From NCBI GenBank assembly GCA_900291925.1, contig UWYS01000009.1:186001-250000 (forward strand): a DNA stretch of 64,000 nt. The letters are read 5' to 3'. This document shows, piece by piece, positions 11,513-23,259 of the stretch. Each line of letters begins with the position of its first letter. Position 1 is the stretch's first letter. The notes beneath the pieces are model-generated. The model worked only from the letters and a program-made list of their open reading frames with translations, did no database searches and had not been told where the DNA came from. Source of the DNA: Thecaphora thlaspeos (Eukaryota; Basidiomycota; Ustilaginomycetes; Urocystidales; Glomosporiaceae). A program made the translations under genes and the position numbers.

Positions 11513-12811
11513 ATGCCCGACACAACGACTAGAGACGCTCTGCCGTCTCCGTCGACAGGGACCAACCCGCTCGAGTCCTTTCGGCTCGACCGCGTGCTGG
11601 ACCAGGGTGAGTTAGACAAGCGATCCTCTAATCGTCGCCAGCTAGGGTCCGATTGCTCAGCCTTTCATCATATTGCTTGTGAATACGGTCGCAGACCCAA
11701 AGCAGAAGTCAGCCAACCTCTTGGGAACGCTACGACCGTGCGGTGACTCGCAGCCTCAACAGGCCATTCTGATCCTCGAGAAGACGCACTTTTCCGAAGC
11801 ATCCTTCTCTCGCATCGGCAGCCAGGACCCGGGGCCGTCTGAAGTCGACACCGCCGAGCTCCCTTCAAAGAACATCAAGCTCGATGCGTCCCCTACTACA
11901 CCCTCCGCTCTCAGCTCTTCTGCCCGCGACTTGCTGATAGAAAGTGTACAGGACCTCGGCCAGAACGACATCTACACCTGGCTCCTTGCATGGCTTTCGC
12001 CCCGGGCAGCAAATGGACAGCAGCGTGATGCCGACGTCAAGCTGACCCTCATCTGTCCGGCAACACAAACGCACATCGACAAATACTCTGCGCAGTTAAA
12101 GTCCATGGTCTACGAGACGCCGCAAATGTACACCGACCTGGTGCTCCCCTACATAGATTCGATACCGTCCTCTCGCATACAGTGGGTCTACAACATCCTC
12201 GAGCACAAGAAGGAGGCAGAAACCATCCTCTACGAGGCACCCGATCCGAAGAGCGGCTTTATCCTGCTCCCGGACCTCAAGTGGGACCAAAAGACGCTGT
12301 CGTCCCTCTACCTCCAAGCTGTCGTGCATGACCGAAGCCTCCGCAGCGCGAGGGACCTCACAAAGGAGCACATCCCCTTGCTTAAAGAGATCCGCAACAG
12401 GGCGGCACAGGTGGCCAGGAACCGGTACGGGCTTGCAAACAGGCAAGGAAAGGAGGGTACGCTGCGGTGTTTCATTCACTACCAGCCAAGCTACTAGTGA
12501 GTGGATCGCCGGATTCCCTCTGACATCGTTTCTTGCTGGCCTCGACTGATCCATCGAGTGCCACTGCCCATTCGTCCACCGATTTGAACGACAGCCACCT
12601 CCACGTCCACATTCTTGCGTCGAGCTACACCTTGCACCCCGGTTCGATAGTGGGTCAGGCGCACCTGCTGGAAGATGTCATTGACCTGCTCGAGCTCGGC
12701 GTCGACTTCCGCCAACGAACGCTGGGCTACGCGCTGGGCGAGAACAGCAAGCTGTGGCAAATCCTGAAACCAGGGCTGGATCAGACACGGCAGGAGAAGC
12801 AGCAGTCGTGA
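11513..12811 (+). CDS. DCS1: Scavenger mRNA decapping enzyme DcpS
   Basis: HIT-family pyrophosphatase that hydrolyses the m7GpppN cap remnant after 3'-5' mRNA decay. Three exons (11513-11606, 11695-12496, 12595-12811) give 370 residues. The N-terminal domain carries the cap-binding, dimer-swap region (YTWLLAW, ETPQMYTDLVLPYI, WVYNILEHKKE, FILLPDLKWD, LYLQAVV). The catalytic part includes IHYQPSYYHLHVHI, with the histidine triad at residues 300, 302 and 304; the motif is completed only when intron 2 is removed, which fixes the splice sites. C-terminal GYALGENSKLWQIL is also typical. Length matches the family. Expected in cytosol and nucleus. Confidence 0.96.
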
Positions 12812-13164
12812 CGGTATAACGGTAGTTACAGTAGGATGCAGCGAGCAATCAGAGGATTAGACGAGAAGAAGGCCTTTGCCGTCGCCACTTCGACGTCCGA
12901 GGCGTCGGCTTCGCTCGTGCTGTGCCTGCCAACCTCGGGACTCGGCGTTCTTGGAACGTAGAAAAAAATGTGAATGCTGGGGCACGAGGGGCAAATTTTC
13001 TTGGTTCTCCGCGACTTGCTTGACGGTCAAACGACAGCCCGCCTTTCCTTCCATTTGCCACTTGACCTTCACACACTCGCACGCCCACAACCTCGTAGTC
13101 CCTTACGCATACAAAATCACTTCGAACTACATACAGAGATCCGTAGAACGACGATCGAATAACA
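12812..13164. other. Short intergenic region
   Basis: 3' flank of DcpS and promoter/5' UTR of the zinc-knuckle gene. I see nothing else in it. Confidence 0.4.
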
Positions 13165-14492
13165 ATGACGAGGTATACCAAGCTAGGCTCTCGCCGAGAG
13201 GCTCCGATCAACACGGGCGCACCCGGTCCGGACCAGGTCGATGCCGACGAGGTTGTTGTCGCCGATGTCTCTGCTTCCAAGCCCACTGATGCGGTGGTCA
13301 CACCAACAGCAGCGGCAGCGGATGAAGCTTCCTCCTCATCTTCTTCGTCCTCCTCCGACTCGTCCCCGCCCTCCGACTCTACACCAGCGACGACTGCTGC
13401 TCCCGCATCTGCCTCGAAACCAGCCCCATCTACATCAGCAGCGCCGATGACAATTACAATAGCAAACCCGGACGAGCCCGCCAAGCCCAAGACGAAGGAA
13501 CAGCTGCTGAAACGAGCCAAGCTGCTCAAGCTGAAGGCCAAGAAGGCCAAGACGCCGGAAGCCAAGAAGAGGTTCCTCAAGCAGGCCTGGGATCTGGAAA
13601 GGAAAAGCGACGATCTCAGCTACACCGGCAAACGAACGCGCGACGCAACAGATGGTGGTAGCGGCTCGTCGTACAACAAAAAGGCGCTACCTGCACCGGA
13701 GGCGGTGGTCGAGGGGAACCCGTGGAAGCGTATGTTTGCCGAGCAGCAGACGACCGAGATGGATCGGAGCGAGCAAAGGCGGCTCAAGCGTATCGAGGAG
13801 CGGGCGGCCAAAGTTAAGTGCTTCGCCTGCCGTGGGATGGGGCACGAGGCGAGGGACTGTCCGCAGGCGCTGGACGCGGAGAGTAACAGGATCGGAGAGG
13901 CGACAAACGATAACGTCGCACGCGGCATCACGGGCAAGGAGACGGTCGGCATCTGCTTCCGATGTGGATCGACGCAGCATACGCTCAACAAGTGCAGGAA
14001 ACTCGCTCCCAAGGTCGGAGACGACCTGCCGTTCGCCACGTGCTTCGTGTGCGGTAAGAGGGTGAGTGTCAACGTGATCGCTAGCGTGGTATCCCCCTTG
14101 GCCACTCCAACAGATCGACTGATGATCCTATCTCTTCTTCACCTTACCTCGACGACACGGTGTATCGCACACAGGGTCACCTATCCTCCAAGTGTCCCAT
14201 CAATAAAGGCCGAGGCGTCTATCCAGAGGGAGGATGCTGCAAGCTCTGTTCAAGCGTCGAGCATCTGGCGCGCGTCTGTCCCCTCTCTCTGCGCAAAGAC
14301 CCCAACGCAGGCGCAGGTAACACGGCAGCGCTCATCGACTCCATTCAGCCCAACTCGAAATCCACAGGCGCCGACGAGGATCACTTCCACTCGCTCGCAC
14401 GCAAAAAGCTCGATGTCGAGGAAGAGTCGAAACGGACCGATAAGATCGACGCTAGCAGCGGCAACAAGAAGAATAAGGTCATCAAGTTTTAG
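13165..14492 (+). CDS. CCHC zinc-knuckle protein, ZCCHC9-type
   Basis: Two exons (13165-14061, 14175-14492) give 404 residues. The first 110 residues are Ser/Ala/Asp-rich and disordered, followed by a Lys-rich helix (LLKRAKLLKLKAKKAK). The C-terminal half has four CCHC knuckles: CFACRGMGHEARDC, CFRCGSTQHTLNKC, CFVCGKRGHLSSKC (joined across the intron) and CKLCSSVEHLARVC. The spacing and the GVY.EGG.CKLC stretch match ZCCHC9, a nucleolar RNA-binding protein thought to act around rRNA. The tail ends Lys-rich. Function here is by family only. Confidence 0.88.
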
Positions 14493-15064
14493 GATCAATG
14501 GAGACAGGGACGATTTAGGCGCGCAGTTTTTGTCAGTCACTGTCATTTCGTCGCAGCTTCTAGCTGCACCGAGTTTTTTCATGATTATCCACACGTCGCG
14601 TCACACGAAGCTGCACGCTGCTGACGGTCGAGCCCGCACTCAGCCTGGCGTGATATCGAATCCACTGCACACCGGAACAAATCATGTGACATGCTGTCTA
14701 ACATTACTCGGCGCGGTTGCGCGGGAGGTTTTGAGATGGAGCGAGTGAACACCGCACGCTCAGTACCTGTACAGAGAGATGAGGATGGTACGTTTTTGGA
14801 AGAGTAGACGGGACCATGATGGAAGGGCGCGGCGCAGACAGTGTTGTGCGGAAAGAACAAATTAATACAAACGGAGAAGAGGAAAGACGAAGAGGAAGCG
14901 TGAGATGCGTTCCGGCGGGGTGAGAAGATGACAAGGCAAGGAGATAAGGTGGGCAAAAAGTTTACGACCTGTTGTTTGAGTATCGCGGTCAGCCATCGGA
15001 GAAAGATGTGCGGCAAAAAAAAAAAAAAAGACGGGCAAGGACAGCACGGCAACATGCCGGACAC
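14493..15064. other. Convergent intergenic region
   Basis: 3' flanks of the zinc-knuckle and PRMT1 genes. A (A)15 run lies at 15015-15029. It may hold a short terminal PRMT1 exon (see findings). No other gene seen. Confidence 0.45.
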
Positions 15065-16306
<1,242 letters not shown>

Positions 16307-16600
16307 TTATTGTGTGGCCACTGTGGCTGCTTGCTTGCTGCCTGTAACGCACGCGTCCAGCCAGCCAGCAGAGGCCTGTGCTCTGAAAAGGCGCAAAAAT
16401 AAGCCGGCTACAGAGTCAAAAAATGGGGCTGCAAATTTTCAAAGCTTCGCCCCCGATCTCCGCCGTCAGTGTGAGTATCATCGGGGTGGAGGCCCGCCAC
16501 TCTCCGAGGTTGACAGCGGCGGCCCGATTGCGCGCTGGCGCATGGGGCCTGCCTCGACACTACTCTGAGTGAGCAACAGCCGACGCGCCGGACCCTTCTG

Positions 16601-16637
16601 GCAGGCAGGCAGGCAGGCAGGCAGCCAGCCAGCCAGC
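16601..16637. repeat. GCAG/CCAG tetranucleotide repeat
   Basis: Six GCAG units followed by about three CCAG units, about 240-275 bp upstream of the BOS1 start codon. Confidence 0.9.
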
Positions 16638-16660
16638 GAGCGACTCCTCCAGACTTGACC

Positions 16661-16707
16661 TTGCCCTTGCCCTTGCCCTTGCCCTTGCCCTTGCCCTTGC
16701 CCTTGCC
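16661..16707. repeat. TTGCCC hexamer repeat
   Basis: Nearly eight perfect TTGCCC units (47 bp), 170-216 bp upstream of the BOS1 start codon. Confidence 0.95.
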
Positions 16708-16876
16708 ATCTTCCCGCTCCCCTCCCACACATCATCGCGGCAACGTCAGCTTACCTTGCCTCCCATCTCTCCGTGCTCCTGCAGCCAGCGCACACGGCGC
16801 GCACAACAAGCTCTCCACCATCACGATCGCACGTCCACGACCGCACGAACCCTCACGACCCCCCCGCCCGCCCGCC

Positions 16877-18066
16877 ATGAACTCCCTCTACAACCAGGCA
16901 CTGCGCCAGTTCTCCTCGATCCAGAGCGACCTCTCTCGCCTCGAATCTGACCCCAACGTCATACCGGCTCAGCACGGTCCCGTCACCGCATCCCTCACCG
17001 CCCTTACGCGCACCATCGACGAGTACGAGTCGCTGGCCAAGCGCGAACTCATCCAGTCGAAAAAGGAAAAGGCACTCGGAAGAGCGGCAAAGTTCAGAAA
17101 GGACTTCAAGGAACTCAGTACGCAGCTCGCCAGGCTCAAGCAGAAGGCCATCAGCGGTGCCGCTGTAAGTGCAGGTGGTGGAGGTGGTGTGGTCGCTCTC
17201 AGGGCGGCAGCGGAGTGAGCGAGCTGACCCTCTGCCCCTCCGCTTTCTTCCCCCGCTGCGATAGGGTGATGGTGGCGCAGCAGGTCCCAACAGCCCGGCA
17301 CGCAACAACACACAAGGAGGCTACAGCACCGGCTCATCCTACCGTTCGCCTAGCGCTGCGGCCGAATCGCCCTACAGCCTCCACGCCCGTGGCACCTCGA
17401 CCACCTACGGCGCCTCGCCCTACTCCAATGGCTCACTCTACGCTCCCTCTAGCCTCGGTCCAAATGGTACCTCTTCCGACCCTCTGTCCGCCTACAAGAT
17501 GAACGCATCAGCAGCGGCCATGTTCGGTCACGGCGGGGTGGGCGGAGCAGGCTATGGCGCGAGGGAGGGTCACGCGCTGCGAGAACATACGTTCATCGAA
17601 CAGACAGAGACGCAGCTCGATGCCTTTATCGCACAGGGAAGAGAGGTGGTTGGCAACCTCGTCGAGCAAAGGGGGATCTTAAAGGGGACGCAGAGGAGGT
17701 TGTTGGACGCTGCCAACACCATGGGTCTTAGTCGCGACGTTATCGTAAGTGTCTACACAGAAACCGAGAATTCCATCGTTCGGCGAAGATGTCGTCACCC
17801 CCCGAGCTGACTCGACCAACATCGACCCCTGTTGCTCTTCCCTTCCGCATCGCAACAGGGCTACATCGAACGGAGAAGTACACAAGACAACATCATATTT
17901 GCTGTAGGAGCCATCTTTACCCTCGTCTGCTTCTGTGAGTATCCCTCGCACTTTGCACCTTGCACTGGTGTCTACCCTTCATCATCGTGGTCCGTTTAAC
18001 GTCAAGACTTGACATGTTCGACCTTTCCCCCTTCCTGCAGACTACATCTACAAATGGTTCGGGTGA
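16877..18066 (+). CDS. BOS1: ER-Golgi Qb-SNARE Bos1 (membrin)
   Basis: SNARE for ER-to-Golgi vesicle fusion. Four exons (16877-17164, 17265-17744, 17859-17934, 18041-18066) give 289 residues. The N-terminal helical bundle (MNSLYNQALRQFSSIQSDL...RELIQSKKEKALGRAAKFRKDF) is followed by about 100 residues of Gly/Ser/Tyr/Pro-rich linker. The SNARE helix follows (HTFIEQTETQLDAFIAQGREVV, then NTMGLSRDVIGYIERR). A C-terminal anchor (IIFAVGAIFTLVCFYYIYKWFG) places the bulk of the protein in the cytosol. The SNARE end and the anchor are assembled from two short exons, and phase closes. The linker makes it longer than yeast Bos1 (about 244 residues). Confidence 0.93.
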
Positions 18067-18424
18067 AATCAAGCAACACCGGACGTTTACAACTGTACAT
18101 GTATATCTTACCACTCCCACCCTGCGTTCCAGTCGAAAATCGACCAGACGCCACACATGTCAGAGATACCACTAGACTTTGAGTCAGCCATCTGCCTACC
18201 TACTTGTCTCGAGATTCCACCAAGGGGCGATGTTAGGTATTGACCCTTTTGCTCCAGCTCGAGCGAAAGAAAGGTGCGACGCACAAACGATCGTGTGTCA
18301 AGGAGAAGTGATACCGGGCCTTGCAATTCAACACATGTAAGACAGACAGAGAGACGACAGGTGTGCGACATCAGCTGGCAAAGGAGTGGTAGAGACCAGC
18401 AGAGGAGGAAACAGACCGCCGCCT
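18067..18424. other. Convergent intergenic region
   Basis: 3' flanks of BOS1 and NDUFS7. No other feature seen. Confidence 0.4.
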
Positions 18425-19534
18425 CTACTTCCTGTACCAGAGGGTGGACTTCCTGTTCCTTCGGATCTTCTTCTGGAGCTGCATGAAGCCGTACAGCAAC
18501 GCCTCGGCAGTGGGCGGGCAGCCGGGGACGTACAGGTCGACAGGGACGATGCGGTCGCACCCGCGCACCACGCTGTACGAGTAGTGGTAGTATCCTCCGC
18601 CGTTTGCGCAGGAGCCCATCGAGATGACCCAGCGCGGCTCGGGCATTTGGTCGTACACCTTGCGCAGCGCCGGCGCCATCTTGTTGGTCAACGTTCCCGC
18701 GACAATCATGCAGTCCGACTGACGCGGCGACGCACGGAACACGATGCCCAGTCGGTCCTGGTCGTACCGGGCGGTGGCGACGTGCATCATCTCGACGGCG
18801 CAGCACGCCAGACCGAATGTCATGGGCCAGAAGGAGCCCTGACGCGCCCAGTTGGCCATCTTGTCGAGCGTAGTGAGCGCGTACTCTGCGAGGTGAGGAG
18901 TGTAGGTGAAAAGGGGGCAAGTCGGTTCAGCGTCAATCGATGGTTGGCGGTCCCGATGACATCCCCTTCTTCAAGACCCCTCCCGAATCTGCCTTCCATG
19001 GCCCGATCGCATCGGCAGCATGTTACCCTCATTACGACCCTACTCCAAGAATTGGCCCCATCGCTACTCACCGACATTGTTCTTGGGCGTCTCGAGGCTA
19101 AGCTGATTGCTGCCGCGGTTGGCGACCGACGTCATTGGTGTGGGGTAGGTCGAGGGGGCGGCCTGCTCCGTAGCAGCCGTTAAGGAGATGGAGCGGTTCG
19201 AGGGGCCGGCCGCAACGAATCGGCTCGACTCGGCAGTAGCAGCAGCAAGCTTGGGCGCAGAGACGGCTGCTGATGTCTGCAGAGACCGGGCAAAGTTGAG
19301 CGAGGGGTTCGCTCGGAGACCTGTTGCCATGAGGTAGAGGAGCAGGGCCAAAGATACGTTTGAGAGAGCAGGGCCGGTCAGCGGCTTGGACGTGGTCCTC
19401 CTCGGAAAGGACAGACTGCGACGATGAGGCCAGGGAACCTGACTGTCCGAAGGATCAGGAGCGAAGTGAAGCGGGGCTGTCGTCTACCCACCGAAACGTG
19501 CCACAGGGGCGAGGCCAGCTCGGAAGGAAACCAT
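18425..19534 (-). CDS. NDUFS7: NADH:ubiquinone oxidoreductase 20 kDa subunit (NDUFS7/PSST)
   Basis: Mitochondrial complex I subunit that holds iron-sulfur cluster N2, the last electron carrier before ubiquinone. Three exons (19534-19492, 19320-19072, 18885-18425) give 250 residues. The first about 85 residues are Ser/Ala/Arg-rich without acidic runs, fitting a mitochondrial targeting presequence ([25 protein letters not shown]). The conserved core begins at [21 protein letters not shown]. The N2 ligands are visible: Cys125-Cys126 (GLACCAVEM), Cys190 (MGSCANGG) and Cys220 (VPGCPP). The first coding exon is only 43 nt. Confidence 0.97.
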
Positions 19535-19995
19535 TATGACGGACGATGCGATGGAGAAGGGAGGCGATGAGAGGCGGAGGCAGTAGAGACGGAGGAGTAG
19601 AGGGGATGTGTGCGTGTCTCTGTACGGCCGCTCGACGGTGGGCGGAGTGGATAATCGTTGAGGAGGTGGTGGTGGTGGCGGCGCCAGTGAGGTGGCTGGC
19701 TGTGTGCGGACGTCGGGATTTTGGGTGGGGAAAGGGGAGCGCTGCTCAGGCAGGCTCGACTTGGCTGCCACGAAAGGCTCCCCAATTTCTAACAATCCCG
19801 ATTGCTTACAACAGCAGCTCGCCTGGATTTCTATTTACACAGCCGTGATCGTGATTACATTTCCCACCCGTCGCTCTCGCGCTTTTCAAATGGCTTCAAA
19901 AGCGCTGCCTTTTGATTGGCTCTCGCCCGGCCAGCTTCGCAGCCACCAAGGACCTCGCCACCCGCAGTGTCGACGTGTGACTTCCACGGTCACAA
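19535..19995. promoter_or_regulatory. NDUFS7 upstream region
   Basis: 461 bp upstream of the NDUFS7 start codon, also the 3' flank of the next gene. No specific site identified. Confidence 0.35.
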
Positions 19996-20220
19996 TCAAG
20001 CCATGCCAGCGCCAGACATGCCCAAGGCGTCGCTTTCCGAGAGGGACTCAAAGTAGCTGCCGTCTTTAAACGGCTCGACCGAGGCGCCACACGACCAGCC
20101 TTCGAAAAAGTCGCCCTCGGCGTCGAGCAGCGCCTGGGCACGGGCCGAGTCGGTGCCGTAGCCGTTCATGCCGGCGCTCGCCGTGCCTGCCTCGTCCTCC
20201 TTGGGCAGGTCGTCCTCGTG
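19996..20220 (-). other. Possible C-terminal extension of the hypothetical gene
   Basis: In frame with the gene above, 74 sense codons follow its TGA and end at a second TGA (19996-19998). The encoded stretch is acidic, free of odd codons and protein-like (MNGYGTDSARAQALLDAEG, then FFEGWSCGASVEPFKDG). It could be reached by stop-codon readthrough. It could also be reached by splicing a 72-nt GT..CAG segment (20187-20258) that removes the TGA in frame and would give 506 residues; that donor (GTAGCA) is poor. A recent nonsense mutation is the third option. Confidence 0.45.
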
Positions 20221-21588
20221 TCATTCCGCTTCGAGCGCGTCCTCCTTGCTGCTGCTACCGCCGCCACCACCGACGGGATTCGAAGGAGGCTGCTGCTGCT
20301 GTGCAATGTCCTGTCCCGCACCCAGCCGCTCGTTGGCGAGGTGGACGACGACGGGGGAGCCGTACTTGGCGACGGACTCGACGGAGAGGTCGCTCGGCAT
20401 CGGCTGGTGATCCTTGGAGCGGAACCAGCTGCATCGGTTGATAAAGTGCTCCGGGAATAGCCCCTTGACCATGTATCTCGCCCGCTCCTTTGAATCCGGG
20501 TTGCGACTGCTCGGCATTGTCACCCTGCCCGCCTCAGCCCAGATTCCGCCGCGTCGCTCCAGCGCCCTGAGCATCTCCATGATGGCCGTTCGACCCTGCT
20601 CGTCCATCTCCCAGCCGAAGATCTGGTAGCGCTCGTCTGGCGACATCTTTGCCGCCGCCATCTGGATCTTGAGCGCTTGGTCCTGCTCGGCGGAGCTTGA
20701 CTTGTTCATCTCCTTCGGATAGAGGCCCTTGGTCTCGGCCAGCCTCGGCGGAGGCGGTAGCAGGTCAAGCGTCGCGTAGACCATGCGGATCTTGATGTGG
20801 CTTGGCGTCAAGTTCTCCGCAGAGGCGGGGGCGGCGTCAATCTTTTCTTCTGCCTTGTCAGCGCCACTTCTGGAGCCGCCCGCGCCACTACTGCTGTGAG
20901 ACGACATCAGTGACCTGAGCCAGCCCAACGCGCCGCGGCCGCTGCTGCCGTCTGCGCCCTTGTCTGCCTTCCTGTACTTCGCGCCGTAGGTGAGGACGGC
21001 CTCGCCGGGGAAGACGGTCATCTTGTCGTCAATACCCGTGCCAAAGAAGAGCGCCGATAGCGCGCGGTCGACGAGCGGCCTCGAGACGATGCCGGTCAGC
21101 TCGGGCGTCATCGTCGCAAAGAGGGTAAACATCCTACCGCGCTTAAGGCTGGGCTGGCGCGCCATCATCTCTGCGCCGTTCCTGGGGTGCGGATGGAAGA
21201 AGAGCGCCTTGACGTCGGCCGTGACCGGATCAGTGCTGAGGTAGTGGAGCGGCAGCTGGACGCCGAGGCGCCGGTTGTATTTGGAGACGGTCCGGGCGAC
21301 GCGGTACTGCGAGGCCGACGACTCGCCGCGAGCGTAGCGGGCGGGCAGGCCAATGTTGCAAAAAGCGGCCGAGTGAGGCGGGTAGCCCTCGTAGAATGCA
21401 AAGAGAGTGCAGTGGAGCAGAAAGGGCGGGAAGGGCTCGCTGACCGGCTGCGGCGCGTCGTAAACCTCGTTGAGGAGCATTGGCATCGCCAGCCGAGCCG
21501 TCGTCGTCGTGAGCATCGAGAAGGTGTCCGAGTCGCCCCGCAGCGTCTCGCCATCCATGTCGGCACCGTTGATGTTCTTATCGGTCAT
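20221..21588 (-). CDS. Hypothetical protein, in-frame TGA before a further coding-like segment
   Basis: An uninterrupted 455-residue frame that I do not recognise. The first 210 residues look like a folded domain (TARLAMPMLLNEVYD, FLLHCTLFAFYEGYPPHSAAFCNIG, YHLSTDP-type and ALFFHPHPRNGAEM stretches). A Ser/Gly/Ala-rich insert covers about residues 225-265. A second conserved-looking block follows (IKIRMVYATLDLLPPPP, DERYQIFGWEMDEQGRTAIMEMLRALERRGGIWAEAGRVTMP, GLFPEHFINRCSWFRSKDHQ). The end is Gln/Gly/Ser-rich. The same frame continues for 74 coding-like codons after the TGA at 20221-20223 (see the next entry), so the annotated end is doubtful. Codon usage matches neighbouring genes. No signal peptide or clear membrane span. 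No function is offered. Confidence 0.7.
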   Translation of the reverse strand: MTDKNINGADMDGETLRGDSDTFSMLTTTTARLAMPMLLNEVYDAPQPVSEPFPPFLLHCTLFAFYEGYPPHSAAFCNIGLPARYARGESSASQYRVARTVSKYNRRLGVQLPLHYLSTDPVTADVKALFFHPHPRNGAEMMARQPSLKRGRMFTLFATMTPELTGIVSRPLVDRALSALFFGTGIDDKMTVFPGEAVLTYGAKYRKADKGADGSSGRGALGWLRSLMSSHSSSGAGGSRSGADKAEEKIDAAPASAENLTPSHIKIRMVYATLDLLPPPPRLAETKGLYPKEMNKSSSAEQDQALKIQMAAAKMSPDERYQIFGWEMDEQGRTAIMEMLRALERRGGIWAEAGRVTMPSSRNPDSKERARYMVKGLFPEHFINRCSWFRSKDHQPMPSDLSVESVAKYGSPVVVHLANERLGAGQDIAQQQQPPSNPVGGGGGSSSKEDALEAE

Positions 21589-21600
21589 GGTCGATGTGGT

Positions 21601-21680
21601 ATAGTTGCGCCTGGCTTGGGATAGCTGTGCCTTGGGTGATATGGTTGCGCTTTGGCTGATATAGTTGTGCCTTGGCTCGG
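21601..21680. repeat. Four 20-bp tandem repeats just upstream of a start codon
   Basis: Four consecutive 20-bp units starting ATAGTTGCGC, ATAGCTGTGC, ATGGTTGCGC and ATAGTTGTGC, each followed by a CTTGG-like half. They lie 13-92 bp upstream of the ATG of the hypothetical gene (minus strand), so probably in its 5' UTR or core promoter. Units differ at a few positions. Confidence 0.85.
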
Positions 21681-22161
21681 TGGCTATGTGTTTGTTGTAC
21701 GATGCCGCCGTGGCCGCGTTCGAGGCTGCGTGGTTTGTGGTGAGGACACAGTGGAAAGGGCTGGATTGACGGAGTCAGAAGGCAAGGTGTACGTGCGGCC
21801 GGACAGGAGTATATAGATATATGTCCAGCGCCGGTGCGCATGATCGCCAACACAGAGAGGAGGCGGTAGCAGGACGATGCTCGCTGCCCGCTGTGGCTGT
21901 GTACATGACTTGTTGAGCAGAGGGTATTGGAGCAAGGCAGCGAGGGTCCTGCGCCGGCTTCCGGCGCGGCTTCGTGCGGAGAAGCAGGCGGGCATGCACG
22001 GCCCGCCAGGCGGCGCCGGTCACATCCCGGCCGGTGCCGAGACGTGTTTGTCCAGATCACGTGTTACCTGTGTGGTACAACGTGAACGTACGTATGTAAA
22101 CGAAGGCTAACATATGTATCGCGCATGCTATGTACATCACTGTGCAGCAGGCAGGATGCTC
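21681..22161. other. Upstream region between hypothetical gene and TIR element
   Basis: The more distal promoter of the hypothetical gene presumably lies here. A TATA-like run (GTATATAGATATATG) sits at 21810-21824. No gene recognised. Confidence 0.35.
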
Positions 22162-22163
22162 TA

Positions 22164-22235
22164 ACGCGTTTCCCTGGGAATCCGGCCGAGAAATTTACTC
22201 GTCGGCCTTCCTCACCACCACCACCCTTGCCGTCA
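22164..22235 (+). repeat. Left 72-bp terminal inverted repeat
   Basis: Matches the inverse of 22550-22621 at 71 of 72 positions. Confidence 0.92.
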
Positions 22236-22549
22236 CTGCTACACCATCTGCACTCTGTCAAGCACACCAGACAAGCACTGCAATCAGTTCAACACTTGCT
22301 CTAAATAGTACATGCTCAGCTTTGCTTGCCTGGTCCAGAACTGCTGCCAAATGGGTTGGGGAAGAGGAGCCAGGGGTCATACAAGGCGAGAGAGCTTGGT
22401 CCAGCGGAAGCAGGATCAACAGCAAGTTGGGGTGGTGCTGGCAGTGGCTCTGCAGGCTCAGCAGGTGCTAAAGGGGGTGGTTGCACAATGTCAGCCGCTT
22501 TGGCTTTGCCCTTTGCCTTGCTTGATGCTGCCTTCCTTGCCGTCTTCTT

Positions 22550-22621
22550 TGACGGCAAGGGTGGTGGTGGTGAGGAAGGCCGACGAGTAGATTTCTCGGC
22601 CGGATTCCCAGGGAAACGCGT
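22550..22621 (-). repeat. Right 72-bp terminal inverted repeat
   Basis: Partner of 22164-22235. Ends at a TA dinucleotide. Confidence 0.92.
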
Positions 22622-22623
22622 TA

Positions 22624-23259
22624 GACCCTGCGCCACCAAAGAGGGTTTGCCTTGGCCCCGCTCCTTTTGTCGGCTATGCGAGGCTGCTGCCTTTCGTGAC
22701 GTCTGGCCTTGGCTCGCCTACAGATACTCTCTCTATTGTAGTTCCTACATACCTAGCCTGCCTCTTCGAAATGCTATTCGCCGGCCGGCGAGGGCGCCGC
22801 GTTGCCTTGACTTGATGACGACAATGCTGTGCGACCGTGCCGTAACAGATAGACGCGGGCCTTCCCTCTTTTGTCGGGCTGAACCTGACTCACCCTGCTG
22901 CGCCCACTTTGAGGTTTTTAGGCTACGACGAAGGTCTCATGTTTGCTTGTCCTACAGCTTTAGCCCAGGACCTATCAGCTGCTCGTTCGTGTCGCCTCGA
23001 GCACCTGCAGCCTCTCAGCTGATGACGCAGGGCCTCGTCCTTCTCCGCCCGTCGTGCCTGCCTGCCTGCTCCGTGTGACGTGGACAGGGTGGGGTCCTCA
23101 CTGAAACAAGATATAAGGACCTTGCTCTGGCCTACTCGCTTCTCCATCGTCCATCGAAGCGTCTTATCGTTCTCTTCTCAGCCGCATCTCTCAGGACGCC
23201 GCTCTACAACCACCTCTGCGAATCCTCACCTCAACCCACCTGCTTACTGTCACACCAAG
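22624..23259. promoter_or_regulatory. Upstream region of the small hydrophobic protein gene
   Basis: A TATA-like GATATAAGG lies at about 23109-23118, roughly 145 bp before the ATG, followed by a CT-rich stretch (TCTCTTCTCAGCC). Together these resemble a strong fungal promoter and leader. Confidence 0.45.

Larger units (their letters stand above)
22164..22621. mobile_element. Short non-autonomous TIR element (pogo/Tc1-mariner-like MITE)
   Basis: A 458-bp element flanked on both sides by TA (22162-22163 and 22622-22623), the usual target duplication of Tc1/mariner/pogo elements. The terminal inverted repeats are 72 bp (22164-22235 and 22550-22621) and differ at one position, suggesting recent mobility. 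They start ACGCGTTTCCCTGGG. The outer about 24 bp are shared with the larger element at 28170-29058. The interior has no transposase domain, only a Lys/Ala/Pro-rich frame on the minus strand. Confidence 0.88.
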
